NCBI GenBank assembly: GCA_025267735.1
Contig: CM046301.1
Coordinates: 11,177,190-11,241,189 of the forward strand
DNA length: 64,000 nucleotides
Reading direction: 5' to 3'
Source of the DNA: Mactra quadrangularis
Lineage: Eukaryota > Mollusca > Bivalvia > Venerida > Mactridae
Shown here: in pieces, positions 47,301 through 58,200 of the stretch
Position numbering within the stretch: the stretch's first letter is position 1
How the letters are laid out: every line of letters begins with the position of its first letter
Notes under the pieces: model-generated
Database searches by the model: none
The model's input: only the letters and a program-made list of their open reading frames with translations
Told to the model about the DNA's origin: nothing
Made by a program: the position numbers and the translations under genes

Positions 47301-48806
47301 GACCTCTATAGCATCTGGCTATCAGGGTTCAAATGTTATTTCTTTTTAATTTTAGACATGAATTTATTTCAATTCTATAATATCACTAACTTTGTAACCT
47401 AATCAAACTAAGTGCTTCAATGCTTTGATTATAATTGATGTAATATTTCAGTTACCCCCACCACCAGCACCAGATCAAGTAGACCCAGCCTATCCTCCTG
47501 TAATGGGACCACCTAGTGGGTGTGTTCAAGCACCGCCACCTCCTAAAGTTCACAAGGAAAGAAGAAAAAGAAAAAGTCATAAAGATCATTCTAGAGGTAG
47601 ATTTTTTTATCATTTTACCGGTCTGTTTATACTGGGTTTAACGCCATGTCAATCCATTTTGGTTATTTTACGGTGTCCAGTGCACCTTACTTAGCTTTCC
47701 TAGACCCTTGTCTATAACCAGCACTCACCTACCTTCCACATGACCGGAAAACTCCATATGTCTTATTAATGGAGGAAAATTGACATAATTTTACCCCGTT
47801 AACAGAATGGCTGACGATCATTGTTTTTGTGAACATCGTGAAATTCTTAAGCTTCCTGTAAATGCCATGTACGAGGCCTATGTACTTCGAAGCTGTACTT
47901 TCAGAGTTAATTTTCACGAGCCATACAACAAGTTTACCTTCTACGTAAATTTGATCTCTAACTTCTGACTTTTCTCAGGTTTTTCAATATGACAATTTCT
48001 CCAAACATTTTACTTGATGGCTGAATAAATCTTAGTAAGGTATTTTAAACCATTAAGAATACAAACAAATAAATCGTATTCTTACAATTGTCCATAAAAT
48101 CTCATATACAATTTTCTAATCTTTATTTTCAGGATTTTTGGCAGGTTCTTCACTAGGTTATGGTTATGGACAACCATGGGGTTATGGTTGGGGATGGGGC
48201 TGGGATTATGATCCATGTTATGGTTGGGGTTATCATGATTATGATTCAGATTGTTCTATCGACGTATATATGGATGTGGATATGCATTACTATGGTTCCC
48301 TCAGTTCTTTTGGTGGAAGTGATTTCCAAGATTATTGTCACGAGCCTGGTCATAATGATGATTTTGGATTCGAATATCATGAACATCATCATCATCATTA
48401 TCACGACCATGATCATGAACATCATCACGAACACGACCATGATCATGAACACGATCATGGTGGCGATGAACATATACAGGAAGATCATGGTGGTGATGAA
48501 CACATTGATGAAGATCACGGAGCAGACGATCATGGATTTGAAGAAGGTGATGGGGGCGGAGAATTTGGAGCCGTGGATGAGGGCGGGGCCTATGATGGCG
48601 GTGATGAAGGAGGTGACTTTGGAGGTGGAGAGGACTTCGGTGGTGGTGGAGAGGACTTTGGCGGTGGTGGAGAAGATTTCGGTGGCGGGGAAGACTTTGG
48701 GGGCGGGGATGACTTTGGAGGCGGGGAAGACTTTGGAGGCGGGGATGATTTTGGAGGTGGTGATGATTTTGGGGGTGGTGATGACGGTGGGGGAGATTTT
48801 GAATAG
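38348..48806 (+). CDS. Acylated PH-domain protein with His/Asp-rich and GGEDFG-repeat tail (6 exons)
   Basis: Exons 38348-38396, 40029-40180, 45960-46147, 46989-47016, 47452-47596 and 48133-48806 join in phase (1236 nt, 411 residues). MGCSSSSE is a classic N-myristoylation/palmitoylation start. Residues 25-139 form a PH domain: GYMLYSDGSSKWKKVFAVLF for the first strands, and the conserved helix Trp at W132 in EWMSSIAKT. Residues 141-170 are proline-rich, and about 171-187 is a basic stretch with RRKRK. The last exon encodes a Gly/Trp/Tyr segment, an HHHH/DHDHEH-rich stretch that may bind metal, and GGGEDFGGG-type acidic repeats. It probably sits on the inner plasma membrane through the acyl group and PH domain. 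I recognise the PH domain but not a named family, and the role of the tail is unknown. Confidence 0.85.
39169..39512. mobile_element. Mariner-type MITE in PH gene intron 1
   Basis: It begins CACTGCCCTCCAAAATAT and ends GAACTTTTGGAGGATAGT, flanked by TA. It is related to 49844-50079. The 99-codon ORF across it is not a gene. Confidence 0.6.
40029..40180 (+). CDS. PH gene exon 2 (PH strands 1-4)
   Basis: Acceptor TTGTTCACAG and donor GTATGT bound 152 nt. The two leading bases complete the split Pro codon, and the exon ends in phase 0. It encodes KWKKVFAVLFENSMLAWF, the typical early PH strands. Confidence 0.85.
40963..41211. mobile_element. Mariner-type MITE in PH gene intron 2
   Basis: CAGTGCTACCAAAAAGTTCA at one end and GAAGAACTATTGGAGGTCGC at the other are diverged inverted repeats beside TA. 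Interior TTAATGCTGATTTTTGGAAT matches 49844-50079. Confidence 0.58.
41212..45727. other. PH gene intron 2, large, no further gene seen
   Basis: Part of the 5.8-kb intron between the two main PH exons. It contains a family 3 SINE, a short inverted repeat around 41911-41970 (GAACTCCCGACC against GCCGAGGAGTTC) and a TA run near 44775. The flanking exons join in phase, so no extra exon is required. Confidence 0.5.
42875..43066 (-). mobile_element. SINE family 3 in PH gene intron 2
   Basis: Read on the minus strand it has GGCGTGGTCGAGTGGTTATG, then GGTTCGAATCACATCC and CTTGAGCAAGAAACTTTATC. Confidence 0.7.
45728..45792 (-). mobile_element. SINE family 1, short fragment
   Basis: GTCAGTGACTGATAACTGCG and GGGAGAATGCCC match the central body of the family. 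It is a small relic in PH gene intron 2. Confidence 0.45.
45960..46147 (+). CDS. PH gene exon 3 (PH strands 5-7)
   Basis: This 188-nt exon runs from acceptor GTATATTACAG to donor GTAAGT. It starts in phase 0 and ends in phase 2. It encodes FSYAIAFPQW and SSPVFFFLCPNGTAM, the late PH strands before the closing helix. Confidence 0.82.
46989..47016 (+). CDS. PH gene exon 4 (28-nt microexon)
   Basis: Acceptor TTTTTCAG and donor GTAAGT flank 28 bases. The first base completes the Gly codon left by exon 3, and nine codons give EWMSSIAKT. These are the closing-helix residues a PH domain needs, including its invariant Trp, so skipping would break the fold. Confidence 0.8.
47452..47596 (+). CDS. PH gene exon 5 (proline-rich and basic linker)
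   Basis: This 145-nt exon follows acceptor AATATTTCAG and ends in phase 1 before GTAGAT. It encodes LPPPPAPDQVDPAYPP and APPPPKVHKERRKRK. Proline runs could bind SH3 or WW domains, and the basic patch could bind acidic lipid or act as a nuclear signal. Both are inference. Confidence 0.8.
47628..47797 (-). mobile_element. SINE family 4, 3' fragment in PH gene intron 5
   Basis: It matches the body and 3' part of 58473-58763: GGGTTTAACGCCATGTCAA, CCTTGTCTATAACCAGCACT and AATGGAGGAAAATTGACAT. The head is absent. Confidence 0.7.
48133..48806 (+). CDS. PH gene exon 6 (low-complexity tail and stop)
   Basis: This 674-nt exon follows acceptor TTTATTTTCAG, joins in phase 1 and ends at TAG. In order it encodes YGYGQPWGYGWGWGWDY, a His/Asp/Glu block, two GGDEHI units and about ten GGGEDFG/GGGDDFG units. 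A second long frame across the exon (48160-48840) is a shadow. Confidence 0.82.
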
Positions 48807-48835
48807 ATTCACTAGAAATATTAGTTTACGCAAAA

Positions 48836-48841
48836 AATAAA
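48836..48841 (+). terminator. Polyadenylation signal of the PH gene
   Basis: AATAAA lies 30 bases after the stop codon at 48806. Another lies near 48975. Confidence 0.5.
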
Positions 48842-49460
48842 TTATTTTGTCAAATTAATATCAAATGTATGTGCGTTTTACGGACAATCTGCTTCCATGA
48901 GTGTAAAATACTGTTTATAAATGCCACATGTTCATTTGTGTATCATAATTTTTCGAGTCTGTTTTAATCTATGAAATAAACAGATATCTTCTAGATTTTG
49001 TGGTCTTTTCAAGATGAGTTCTAAAGCTCTGCATTGTTTTCTAAATAAGTAGTCCTTCAGTTACTTCCAATATTAACTGATAGCAAAGATCCACTGCATC
49101 GCCAAACTCAATATATATAAACATGCAATTTTCTCATGTACTGAATTACGGGTACATCGTGTATATTGAGATAGAGTTCTCCCTAATTTCCGTTAACTAT
49201 TGAAATACTTTTCAATAACGTGATCAATGTTTATTGAACATGTTTTTCTCAGTTATGACAATGGGCTTTAGATTTGAATGGATTTACTCTCAATATAACG
49301 CACAAAGATAGGTTGCTATAAGGGAGTTTTTATCTTTATTCTGATAATAAAACTTACCTGATACGCTCAAATGTTAATTTATTTCTAGCTTAGTGCATTA
49401 AATTGTTTTCAAAATAAATGTTTTAACAAATAGTGTTGATTGTCTTATCTTTTGGTAAAA

Positions 49461-49810
49461 GTGTAGCAGAGGTATAATACGGCACTTGTACTCCCTAGAC
49501 TTCAAGCTACCTTTTATGTCGACATGGTAGAGTGTTTGCTGATGACTCGTGGGTTTAAATCTCAGTTTTAGACCAAGGATTTTAATTAGGTTACATTTGG
49601 CGCCAACGTTAATAATCCATGTGATTGCATTCATCGATTGTCCAACTGACATTCAAGCTCCAAGAGTTTGAGGTTGAATGTTAAGGAGGAGTGTATGTAG
49701 CAGAGGTATAATACGACACTTGTACTCCCTTGCTTTCAAGCTAGCTTTTATGGCAACGTGGTAGAGGGTCCGTTCATGACTCGAGTAGTTGTGGGTGCGA
49801 ATCTCAGAAC
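49461..49810. repeat. Direct duplicate with tRNA-like promoter motifs
   Basis: GTAGCAGAGGTATAATACG begins copies at about 49461 and 49698. The second carries GGCAACGTGGTAGAGGGTCC and GTGGGTGCGAATCTCAG, resembling A and B boxes, so this may be a further tRNA-derived SINE family. Confidence 0.45.
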
Positions 49811-49843
49811 GGACAAAGGAATTTGATCGGGTGATAAGAATAC

Positions 49844-50079
49844 AGTGCCCTCCAAAAGTTTTTGGACAGTTGAAATTTTAAGAAATTGCATGACACAAGT
49901 AAATTAACTATCATTAGACCTTATTCAGGTAACATTGTTTAAATCATGTCTTAATAAACTAATCAATGCTGACTTTAGAATTTGCTCAGATGACTCTTTC
50001 TTCTATCTATTCATAAATTAAGATAAATCAGTTTATATTAAAACATACGATTTTATCCAAGAACTTTTGGAGGGCACTG
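49844..50079. mobile_element. Mariner-type MITE, intact ends
   Basis: CAGTGCCCTCCAAAAGTTTT and AAGAACTTTTGGAGGGCACTG are inverted repeats, flanked by TA at both ends. It is 236 bp with no coding capacity. Confidence 0.82.
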
Positions 50080-50351
50080 TATGTCTATTGTTGTTATAAA
50101 TGTCTTTATTTTGTATTTGGTCATAATCCCAGCTGAAATGAAACTGATGACCTTTCAAGTGGTAAGCCAATCAGGTCATAACTACAGCTAGCTTAAAGGC
50201 TAGGCAGTTTTAATGCTGTACTATACGACTGCTACATAGGTGTCCATCCACATTATAAGATCATCTTCAATGGACATTGTAAAACACAGCAGTCAGAGAT
50301 GAGCTTTTAAGAAGCATTTCAAATTTATTGTCCAAGTTCCACGCTAATGTA

Positions 50352-50786
50352 TACTAATGGACAAAAGTTTTGTCCGGTCTACAAAAACCATAATATTTTT
50401 TTTGTTTGTTATTGCACACCCATACATTTGGTATCGTTAGAAAGAGAATGTTATTATGCTTTGAATAAAAAAAGAATTGTGAAATTTGAGCCAGTTCTGT
50501 CGGTACAGTTGTGTTGAAAATTGACATTGAGGATTTGCAAGTTACAAATGATTGCGTTGAGTCAGTTTGAAATGACACATTTTTTTCAATAGTGTGTGTG
50601 ACCTCCATTAACCCGAATGAGTTCGGTGCTCCTTTTAAGCATCGATGCTACAAGTTTGCGAAGGAATCTAGCCGGAAGACCAGAAAACTCATTTGGGTAT
50701 ACCCATACCAAATGTATGGGTGTGCAATAACAAACAAAAAAGATAATATTTTTTTGTAGACCGGAGAAGACTTTTGTCCATTAGTA
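50352..50786. mobile_element. Internally deleted Tc1-family transposon
   Basis: TIRs of about 80 bases start TACTAATGGACAAAAG on each side and are flanked by TA. On the minus strand about 50680-50586 encodes RFLRKLVASMLKRSTELIRV followed by NGGHTHY and a stop. That is the C-terminus typical of Tc1-type transposases (ending GGHTxY). The catalytic DDE core is deleted. Confidence 0.78.
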
Positions 50787-52189
50787 TATGTTCACTGGCT
50801 ATTCAGCTATTCACCCTGGTCATCAGGCTACTGATATCTATCAATCAATCTTCAAGGATATAATTATACTCCACTTATTTGCAGCTGACAAATTAGCATT
50901 ACAGAATTATACTAACCTTAGAGGTACCCGTTTACACCGGAGTGGAGTGAAGCAATCACATGTAAACTACTTGCTCAATAAATTAGCTGCGACCCGGGTG
51001 AGGTTTGAATAGACCAACTTTTAAATTCCGTGTGATCTAGAAACGCGACTTGGGTAAACGTGAATCAAGGCTTAAATGTACGTGACACACGTGCAATGTG
51101 TGTGACTTGACAGGTGTGCAAATGACATTATTAATGTTTCTTATTTCATCAAGGTATTGTCCTTTACCAGTATTAAGGTATTAACTAAAACAAGACAATT
51201 AACATGGGTAAATTTTATTTACATCATCAATAAAAATAAAACAGTAGCACTAAAACTTTACAAATCAGAACACATTCTGTTAGATTATTCATAGAATGAA
51301 TCATAGAGGTTTCTACATGGCAACTTTAAGGACCCTGCATGAAAATAGGGTCCATGCGCAACTTCACCATTTCAATCAATATAAATATCAATGCATCAGT
51401 CTGCCCTCATATGAATTTGATACATACTATCAATTATCAACCATCTTAAAACTGAAGTAGTGTGACACACTTAATTCTTAAGTACTTGCATTAACCTGCT
51501 AACCCAAAGCCAGGGACTACAGCAAATGGACTTGGGCAATAGACAATCCCAGAAAATTAGTCCGACAAAGTTATCTTCCCTGACTACTCTTCAAATCCGC
51601 CATTAAGGTACTGAAGAAAAATCTATATGAAATGCACACGTAACTATATTTTGTTGATAATTATCCCTAAGTGTCCCTTAATTGGACTCCTAGTGTTATA
51701 CTGATGTATTTAACAGATAAGATCATACAGATCCGACAGACAATGGATTAACTTAATTTTATTAATATTACATAATATTACATAATTGACCACCACAGAA
51801 TATGACACCATATAGATTGTAGTTAATTACGTACAATAGTGTTACTTTAACAAAGTACTAATTGTAAAAAATGGTCTGCCAAATTAGTTAACATTCAAAA
51901 TGAATATTTGTATGGCAATATATTCCGTCTGATCCTAAATACACCAGGTGTCTTTTTAAAATGAAACGCAAGTTTGACGATTTTTAATTTAGAAGGATTT
52001 TTCTTAATAAATTTATCGACTTGGACATACTCGTAGTTGAAATAGAAGCATAAAAACCATAAAAAACAGAATGCAAACATCAAATTGGAAATAAACAGCA
52101 AATTACAGTGTAATTTACTATGGATAAGAAAAAGCAAAATGAACAGTAGTTGTCATATTTCAAATGATTTTTACATGAAAATGAACACC
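50787..52189. other. Intergenic, no gene seen
   Basis: AT-rich sequence with ORFs of up to about 80 codons that lack motifs, good starts or splice partners. Confidence 0.45.
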
Positions 52190-53430
52190 ATTTGGTCATT
52201 ATGAATGTAAAGTGGAACAACAGACAAAGAGTGATCACATTTAAACTTATCTTCCCAACATTATAAAAAAATCCAGATTGCCATTAGTTAGTCAATTTGA
52301 ATTTGTATTTAAGAAAAAATACATATAAATGTCATCAGCAAGAATTTGTCAGCACAATTTTATTAAAATGGGCTGAGAAAAAAAGATGTTTGCTTCACAA
52401 GATATTAGAAAGACATGTGTGCACAATTTTGCAAAATTTGAGTAAGAAACAGCATACTATACAGTAATTTAAATAAAAATTCAAGATGGCCACCAGTCAG
52501 CCATTTTGAATATAAAATTGTGAAGGAAAGTCTTACTTATCAACTGTAATAGTGAGACCTTGTATGCATTTTTTTTCTCAAAATCCATATGGAAATAAGC
52601 ATGCAATACTGTTATAATATTAAATAAAAAAAATAAAGATGGCAGCCAGTCCGCCATTTTGAATTGGAATTGATATAAAGTGCATGTACACATCAACTGT
52701 AAGAATTTGAACTTGTGTGCAAAACTCTATCAAAATTGTTTAAGAAAAAAATCTGTTGAGAAATAAGCATACTTACAGTTATTTAATTAAATTTAAAAAA
52801 ATCAAGATGGCAGCCAGTCGGCCATTTTAAATTGGAATTGATATAAAGTGCATGTACACATCAACTGTACGAATTTGAACTTGTGTGCAAAATTCTATCA
52901 AAATTGGTTAAGAAATAAATCTGTTGAAAAATAAGCATACTTACAGTTATTTAATATCGGCGCGATATGACTTTTTTGTGTTGGTGCGCCGTAAAACCCA
53001 AACAAACAAACAAACAAGTTATTTAATTAAATTTAAACAAAATTCAAGATGGTCACAAATCGGCCATTTTGAATTGGAATTAATATAAACTGCATGCACT
53101 TATCAACTGTAAGAATATGAACTTGTGTGCAAAATTCTATTAAAATATGTTAAGAAATAAACATACTACAAAGGTATTTATTTTTTGGGACAGACCTCGC
53201 GACCAACAAAATTCAAGATGGCCACAAATCGGCCGTTTTGAATTGGAATTAATATAAACTGAATGCACTCATCAACTGTAAGAATATGAACTTGTGTGCA
53301 AAATTCTATTAAAATATGTTAAGGAATAAACATACTACAAAGGTATTTATTTTTTGGAACAGACCGCGCGACCAACCAACAAACCAACTAACCAACCAAC
53401 CAACCAACCAACCAACCACCACGGTGATTC
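52190..53430. repeat. About 168-bp tandem array ending in a CCAA microsatellite
   Basis: Units contain AAGATGGCAGCCAGTCGGCC, ATTTTGAATTGGAATTGATA and TGAACTTGTGTGCAAAATTC. Earlier units (52190-52480) are diverged and later ones (52637-53360) close. The array ends in CCAA repeats at 53370-53417, then CCCCCGTAAAC and TTTGCGGGGG, a small hairpin. Confidence 0.8.
52956..53017 (+). mobile_element. 62-bp SINE tail insertion in the 168-bp array
   Basis: GTTATTTAAT at 52946-52955 is repeated at 53018-53027. The insert reads GGCGCGATATGACTTTTTTG and ends in AAAC repeats, so it is a severely 5'-truncated retroposon. Confidence 0.7.
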
Positions 53431-55111
53431 CAGTATGCCCCCGTAAACTTTGTTTGCGGGGGTATAAAAACAACTCAATCAGAATTAATTTCAAAATGCT
53501 TAAAATATTATGTGCAACAGTTGTCAACTACATATACCTTCCAAAGGATTGTAAAAAGAGATATCTGGATGAATTTCTTAATCTTATATCCTATACAATT
53601 CGTGATTTTACGACCACAGAAAGCTTAAAACAGCCTCTCAATTTTAACTTATGATTTCATAAAAAATGACGTTTGTCGATGTTCCGGTTTGATTAAGTAT
53701 AAAATGAATACATAGCTTTTTGAGCGACATTTAGCTATTTATCAAATTAGCTTTTCGAGGGATGAGACAAATATCACGGATATTTTTTTGTTTCAGCTTA
53801 TATTAAACTCTTATAAAAATGTTATTAAGTAATTTTTTTTGTTTATCTGATATTATTTCATTTAAATAAATTAAGTTCTGCCGAATATTTAGATAAGTTT
53901 GGAAAATAGCAATTTTAAGCAGGAGGTCGGACATTACAAAACTTTTCTTTTTTGCTATTTTTCATTTAAATTTTTGTAACTGTGAGTGCTGTTTCTGCTT
54001 TTAGTTTGTTTGTCACTTTTTGCTATTTAAATTCTTGGAGGTCATTAGACCGGAATTGGTGATTTAGCTTTTTGCAAAGTGTCACTTTTAAGTCAGTTGT
54101 CGTGGCGTTCACTTCGACTTTTCTAGTCTAGCTCATTACTTTGAGTCTTATTCATTTTAGTGACTGTTTTGGTAAGCTTTTATTTATGCATTGTTCGTTG
54201 CTGTTGTAACTGTAAGGTTCCGTGGTTTAATTTATGTACTGTTTACGCGTTATGCGTTCAGTTGTTTTCGTAACTTGTTTCTCGTGAATCTCGTGAATTT
54301 TCTTAGTTTACGCGCGAAAGATTAATCGGGAATGAACTTATCTTTTTAACATCATCATCAATTAATATCATCATTTAAAACTTTCTGCATGTAACTTAAT
54401 ATGCGCTTCTCTTTTTCACAGCAGTTATATATTTGTATGATAGACAAGGTATGAGATATTGAGATGTATTGAGTCATGACAGTGGTATTGAATGGTATTT
54501 GATGTAACGAAAATCTTACACTGATTGTGATTAAAAAATGTATCGTATTGGATATCGCCCGAACTAGCCTCGTGCGCCCGATTTAGCGGGTTACCTGGTG
54601 TGTTAAGGCTAGTTAAAAATACCAGTTGATAATTTTGGCTTTTACAACATATCATAATAAATCTGGCATGTTCTCAAATAAATGTATGGCAAATCATTGT
54701 CATTTTGACAGTGCTTACAAATGAAATTTGAACTTTTGAGATTCAATAACCAGTATAATAAAAGCACGTTGAGCAGTTTAACATTTTACATTAACATCAA
54801 TTAAGTTTCACAACACCAACTCTGACCGTTTAAGAATTAACCAACTAGTTCAACTAGACTTTCAGTAAAATGACTAACAAGGCTAATCCATGATGTTAAC
54901 TGTTTGCAATATGTTGTTCGCACTAACTACATGATTGTTCTTCAATATCCATTCAAAATGGCTTACAATTCTTAAAACTAAGTCACAGGTTCTGTTTTAA
55001 ACACCTCACGCTAAGAGGATGACATTTCTGAAAACTAAATCACAGGTTCTTCTTATATACCCCACTCTCAGGGTTTGAACATAACCCTAATTAAAACTAT
55101 CACCATCATCA
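53431..55111. other. Intergenic, 3' flank of CMTR1
   Basis: AT-rich sequence with no supported gene. A 76-codon ORF (54425-54655) lies on the CMTR1 strand downstream of its stop and shows no motif. Confidence 0.45.
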
Positions 55112-55247
55112 TCAATGAGGCAATCTACGTAAATATTCCATCACAGTATCTTTAGATAATTTAGTATCATCATTTTTACCTTGCTGTCCATCTAATAGTT
55201 TGACACCTTCTTCCCAGGCCCAATGAAAACTATGCATCTTCGTATCC
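55112..55247 (-). CDS. CMTR1: CMTR1 last exon
   Basis: This exon is 136 nt after acceptor TTTTATTTTAG. The first base completes an Arg codon. It encodes DTKMHSFHWAWEEGVKLLDG and LSKDTVMEYLRRLPH, then TGA. No canonical AATAAA is close; the nearest candidate on this strand is near 54180. Confidence 0.87.
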
Positions 55248-58200
55248 CTAAAATAAAAACAGACAGTAACCTATATTAGAGACTGTTTCAAATCAAGATG
55301 CTACAAACTATACCTTTTCCCTCCTTAGTACCCTTGTATCTCCATCTCTAGGCAAAAGAAGTGAATTTAAACAAAAACCCCATTAATGACTTTTTTCTTC
55401 TTCCTTGGCCATTTTCATTTTTCTCTCACCCTGTCAAAAGATTACAACGTCAACGTTCCAGATGCTACATAATAAAACATTTGTGGTAATTGCCCAAGAA
55501 ATAAGTGAAATTTCAGCAAGAATTCGCACATGAAAGTAAAATAGTGTCCAAAAAAATCAAGAGGCTTAACTCATTTGTAAAATTAAAACCACACTTACCA
55601 ACAGTATCCAACAATCTTCGATTATCCCATAGTCATGAGAAAAGTTTATTATGAATCCCTTAAGTGATAAAAAAACCCATTAAATTTGGATTGGACATGG
55701 CCAAAAAGTTACAATAATGGACTGGTTGATCATTGGAGATCCAGTACCAAATCATGTACAAAATCTACCTCACTGTTTCCTTAAGCTGCAAACAAATTAT
55801 TAACCAAGTGTTACACCAATGCTCAATTAGGCCCCAGTAATTTCCCACCAGTCAAACTGTAGATGTATCTTAAATTAGTAAGATAAAAAACAAATATAAT
55901 TACAAAAGTAGGCACATCTTTGCCCATAGGCAGTAACATACACATAACACAAAGTGCAGTTGTTTCAAACAGTGGCATTACTTTCTTTAGAACAATCAAA
56001 CATCGACTCACCTAACATCAGCATTACAATCTTTAGGACAATCAAACACTTACTTACCTTACAATGGCATTACTTTCTTTAGGACAATCAAACACCAACT
56101 TACCTTACATTGGCATTACTTTCTTTAGGACAATCAAACACCAACTTACCTTACAGTGGCATTACTTTCTTTATACCCCTGTTACACTTAACTCGTTCTC
56201 ACGACGTTCTGAAAAATGGACCGAACGAGTTCCAACTGTGTGCAAACGGACTAGACGTAGTAGCAACTGTCTACGGCCTGTGTATGAACGTGATAGTTTA
56301 ACTCGGACAGGGTTGAACGGGAATGGACAACAGAATGGACGCACTTCGAACGGAAACGCCGTTCTAGCATCGTACTCGGGACGTGACTTGTCGTACGTTG
56401 ATCGGGCCTCAATTTGCAGTACGTTTACATACCGACCTGTTCCCTTTGTAACTCGTTCATTCCGTTGGCACACAGACTTAACTCGACTTAATTACGTCCA
56501 TTGTGCGTTCTTATCCCGTCTAATTGCAAAAAACCAAAATATAAAGTTCTGAACCAGTTTTCAACACGTTTACACACTGTTCTTAAAGTTTGCAGTAGGT
56601 CCATGGTACGTTCTATTCGTTTTTAGTAAGTTTATTGCGTTCGTATGCAGTTCGTACAACGCAATAACGTCTACAGTACGAACTGGCAAGGTTTGGTATT
56701 ATAATTACAGACATTTTCTCACCAAGAGATTGGTGCATGTCTTAGTTTTCTTCTTTTTTGGCTTCTGATTCTGCCCCACATCTTCCCCCCAAAACCTGGC
56801 TGTCTGAGTCATTAGAAGGAACAGGAGATACAACAGCCTCATTTTCATTGACTGGCTCAGGACGCTCAGAATCCTGTGGCTTAACTTGAGGCTGGTCTTC
56901 AAGAGCTTCAAGTAAGCAGGTGATTTTCGAACGTTTGGAAGCGATTGTCTTATCACGCGACGGCTGTCTGGCTCTGCTCTTTTTTGGAGGCAGTGATTGT
57001 CACAGTGATGCTTGACAGATTGTGGACTCACAGCTTGAAGCGCGAAACGAGAATGCCAACAGGGTAGAAACGTCTTGGATATTTATAACAAATTAGTTTG
57101 GTGTAACAGGGCCTTAAGAACAATCAAAGACTGACTTACCTTACAATGGCATAACTTTCTTTAGGACAATCAAACTCCAACTTACCTTACATTGGCATAA
57201 CTTTCTTTAGGACAATCAAACACTTACTTACCTTACAATGGCATTACTTTCTTTAGGACAATCAAACACCAACTTACCTTACATTGGCATTACTTTCTTT
57301 AGGACAATCAAACTATAACTTACCTTACAGTGGCATTACTTTCTTTAGGACAATCAAACACTGACTGTCCATCACTTGAATTAAAGAAATATTTCTTTCT
57401 ATTTGATTTACTCCACTGCATAGTCCATGGCTCTGTAATACATTTAAATTGACAAAATCAATATAGCTTGAATAGATTTTGAGTTACGGCTAATTACAAG
57501 CTTTTTGATCAAATTTTGACTATCTCGGTATCCATAGCAACCAGACTTCTAACCAGAAAAAAATGCAACCATGTGCATAATCTACTAATTGCAACACATT
57601 CAAATAACAAGTTTCATTGAAATATTTCATCGATATAGCCTAGATAGAGTTTAAGTTACACCAGAATACAACCTTTTCAATCAAATTTTGACTATTTCCG
57701 TATCCATAGCAACCAGAATCTTTGTCAGAAAAAGAAAAGACAATGACGTGCATAATCTTCTCATTGCAATGTATTCACATACCAAGTTTCAGCAAAATAG
57801 CTTGGATACTTTTTTTCAAAATGTCGGGATCCAGATTTAAGCGGACATACAGACAGAAGGACGGAGTGCAAACCTATAGTCCCCATCTGGTGTAAACACC
57901 GGTATTGGACTAATTATAGTTTTTTGAATATTGTTTTTATAAAATGAAGTCTATAACATACCTCTGACTGTACGTATAATATAAACACCTGTAGGTCTGT
58001 AAAATCTATTCTCAGGGTTATATTTGGGACTATAACATAATTTCTCACCGGGTCCTCCACCTTTAACTTTTTTTAATTGTAATCTGTAGAATAAACACAA
58101 TGTATAAATAAACATCTTTAAAACATATCAATTATCATCTTTAATATTAAATACAATACCGAATATTTGATTGATTAAATTTAAAATGCATGGGTACTTT

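Noticed and set aside
48160..48840. Long Met/Ile/Val-rich frame over the last PH exon, plus an antisense frame
   Set aside because: Both are shadows of the low-complexity coding frame, which alone joins in phase with the upstream exons.
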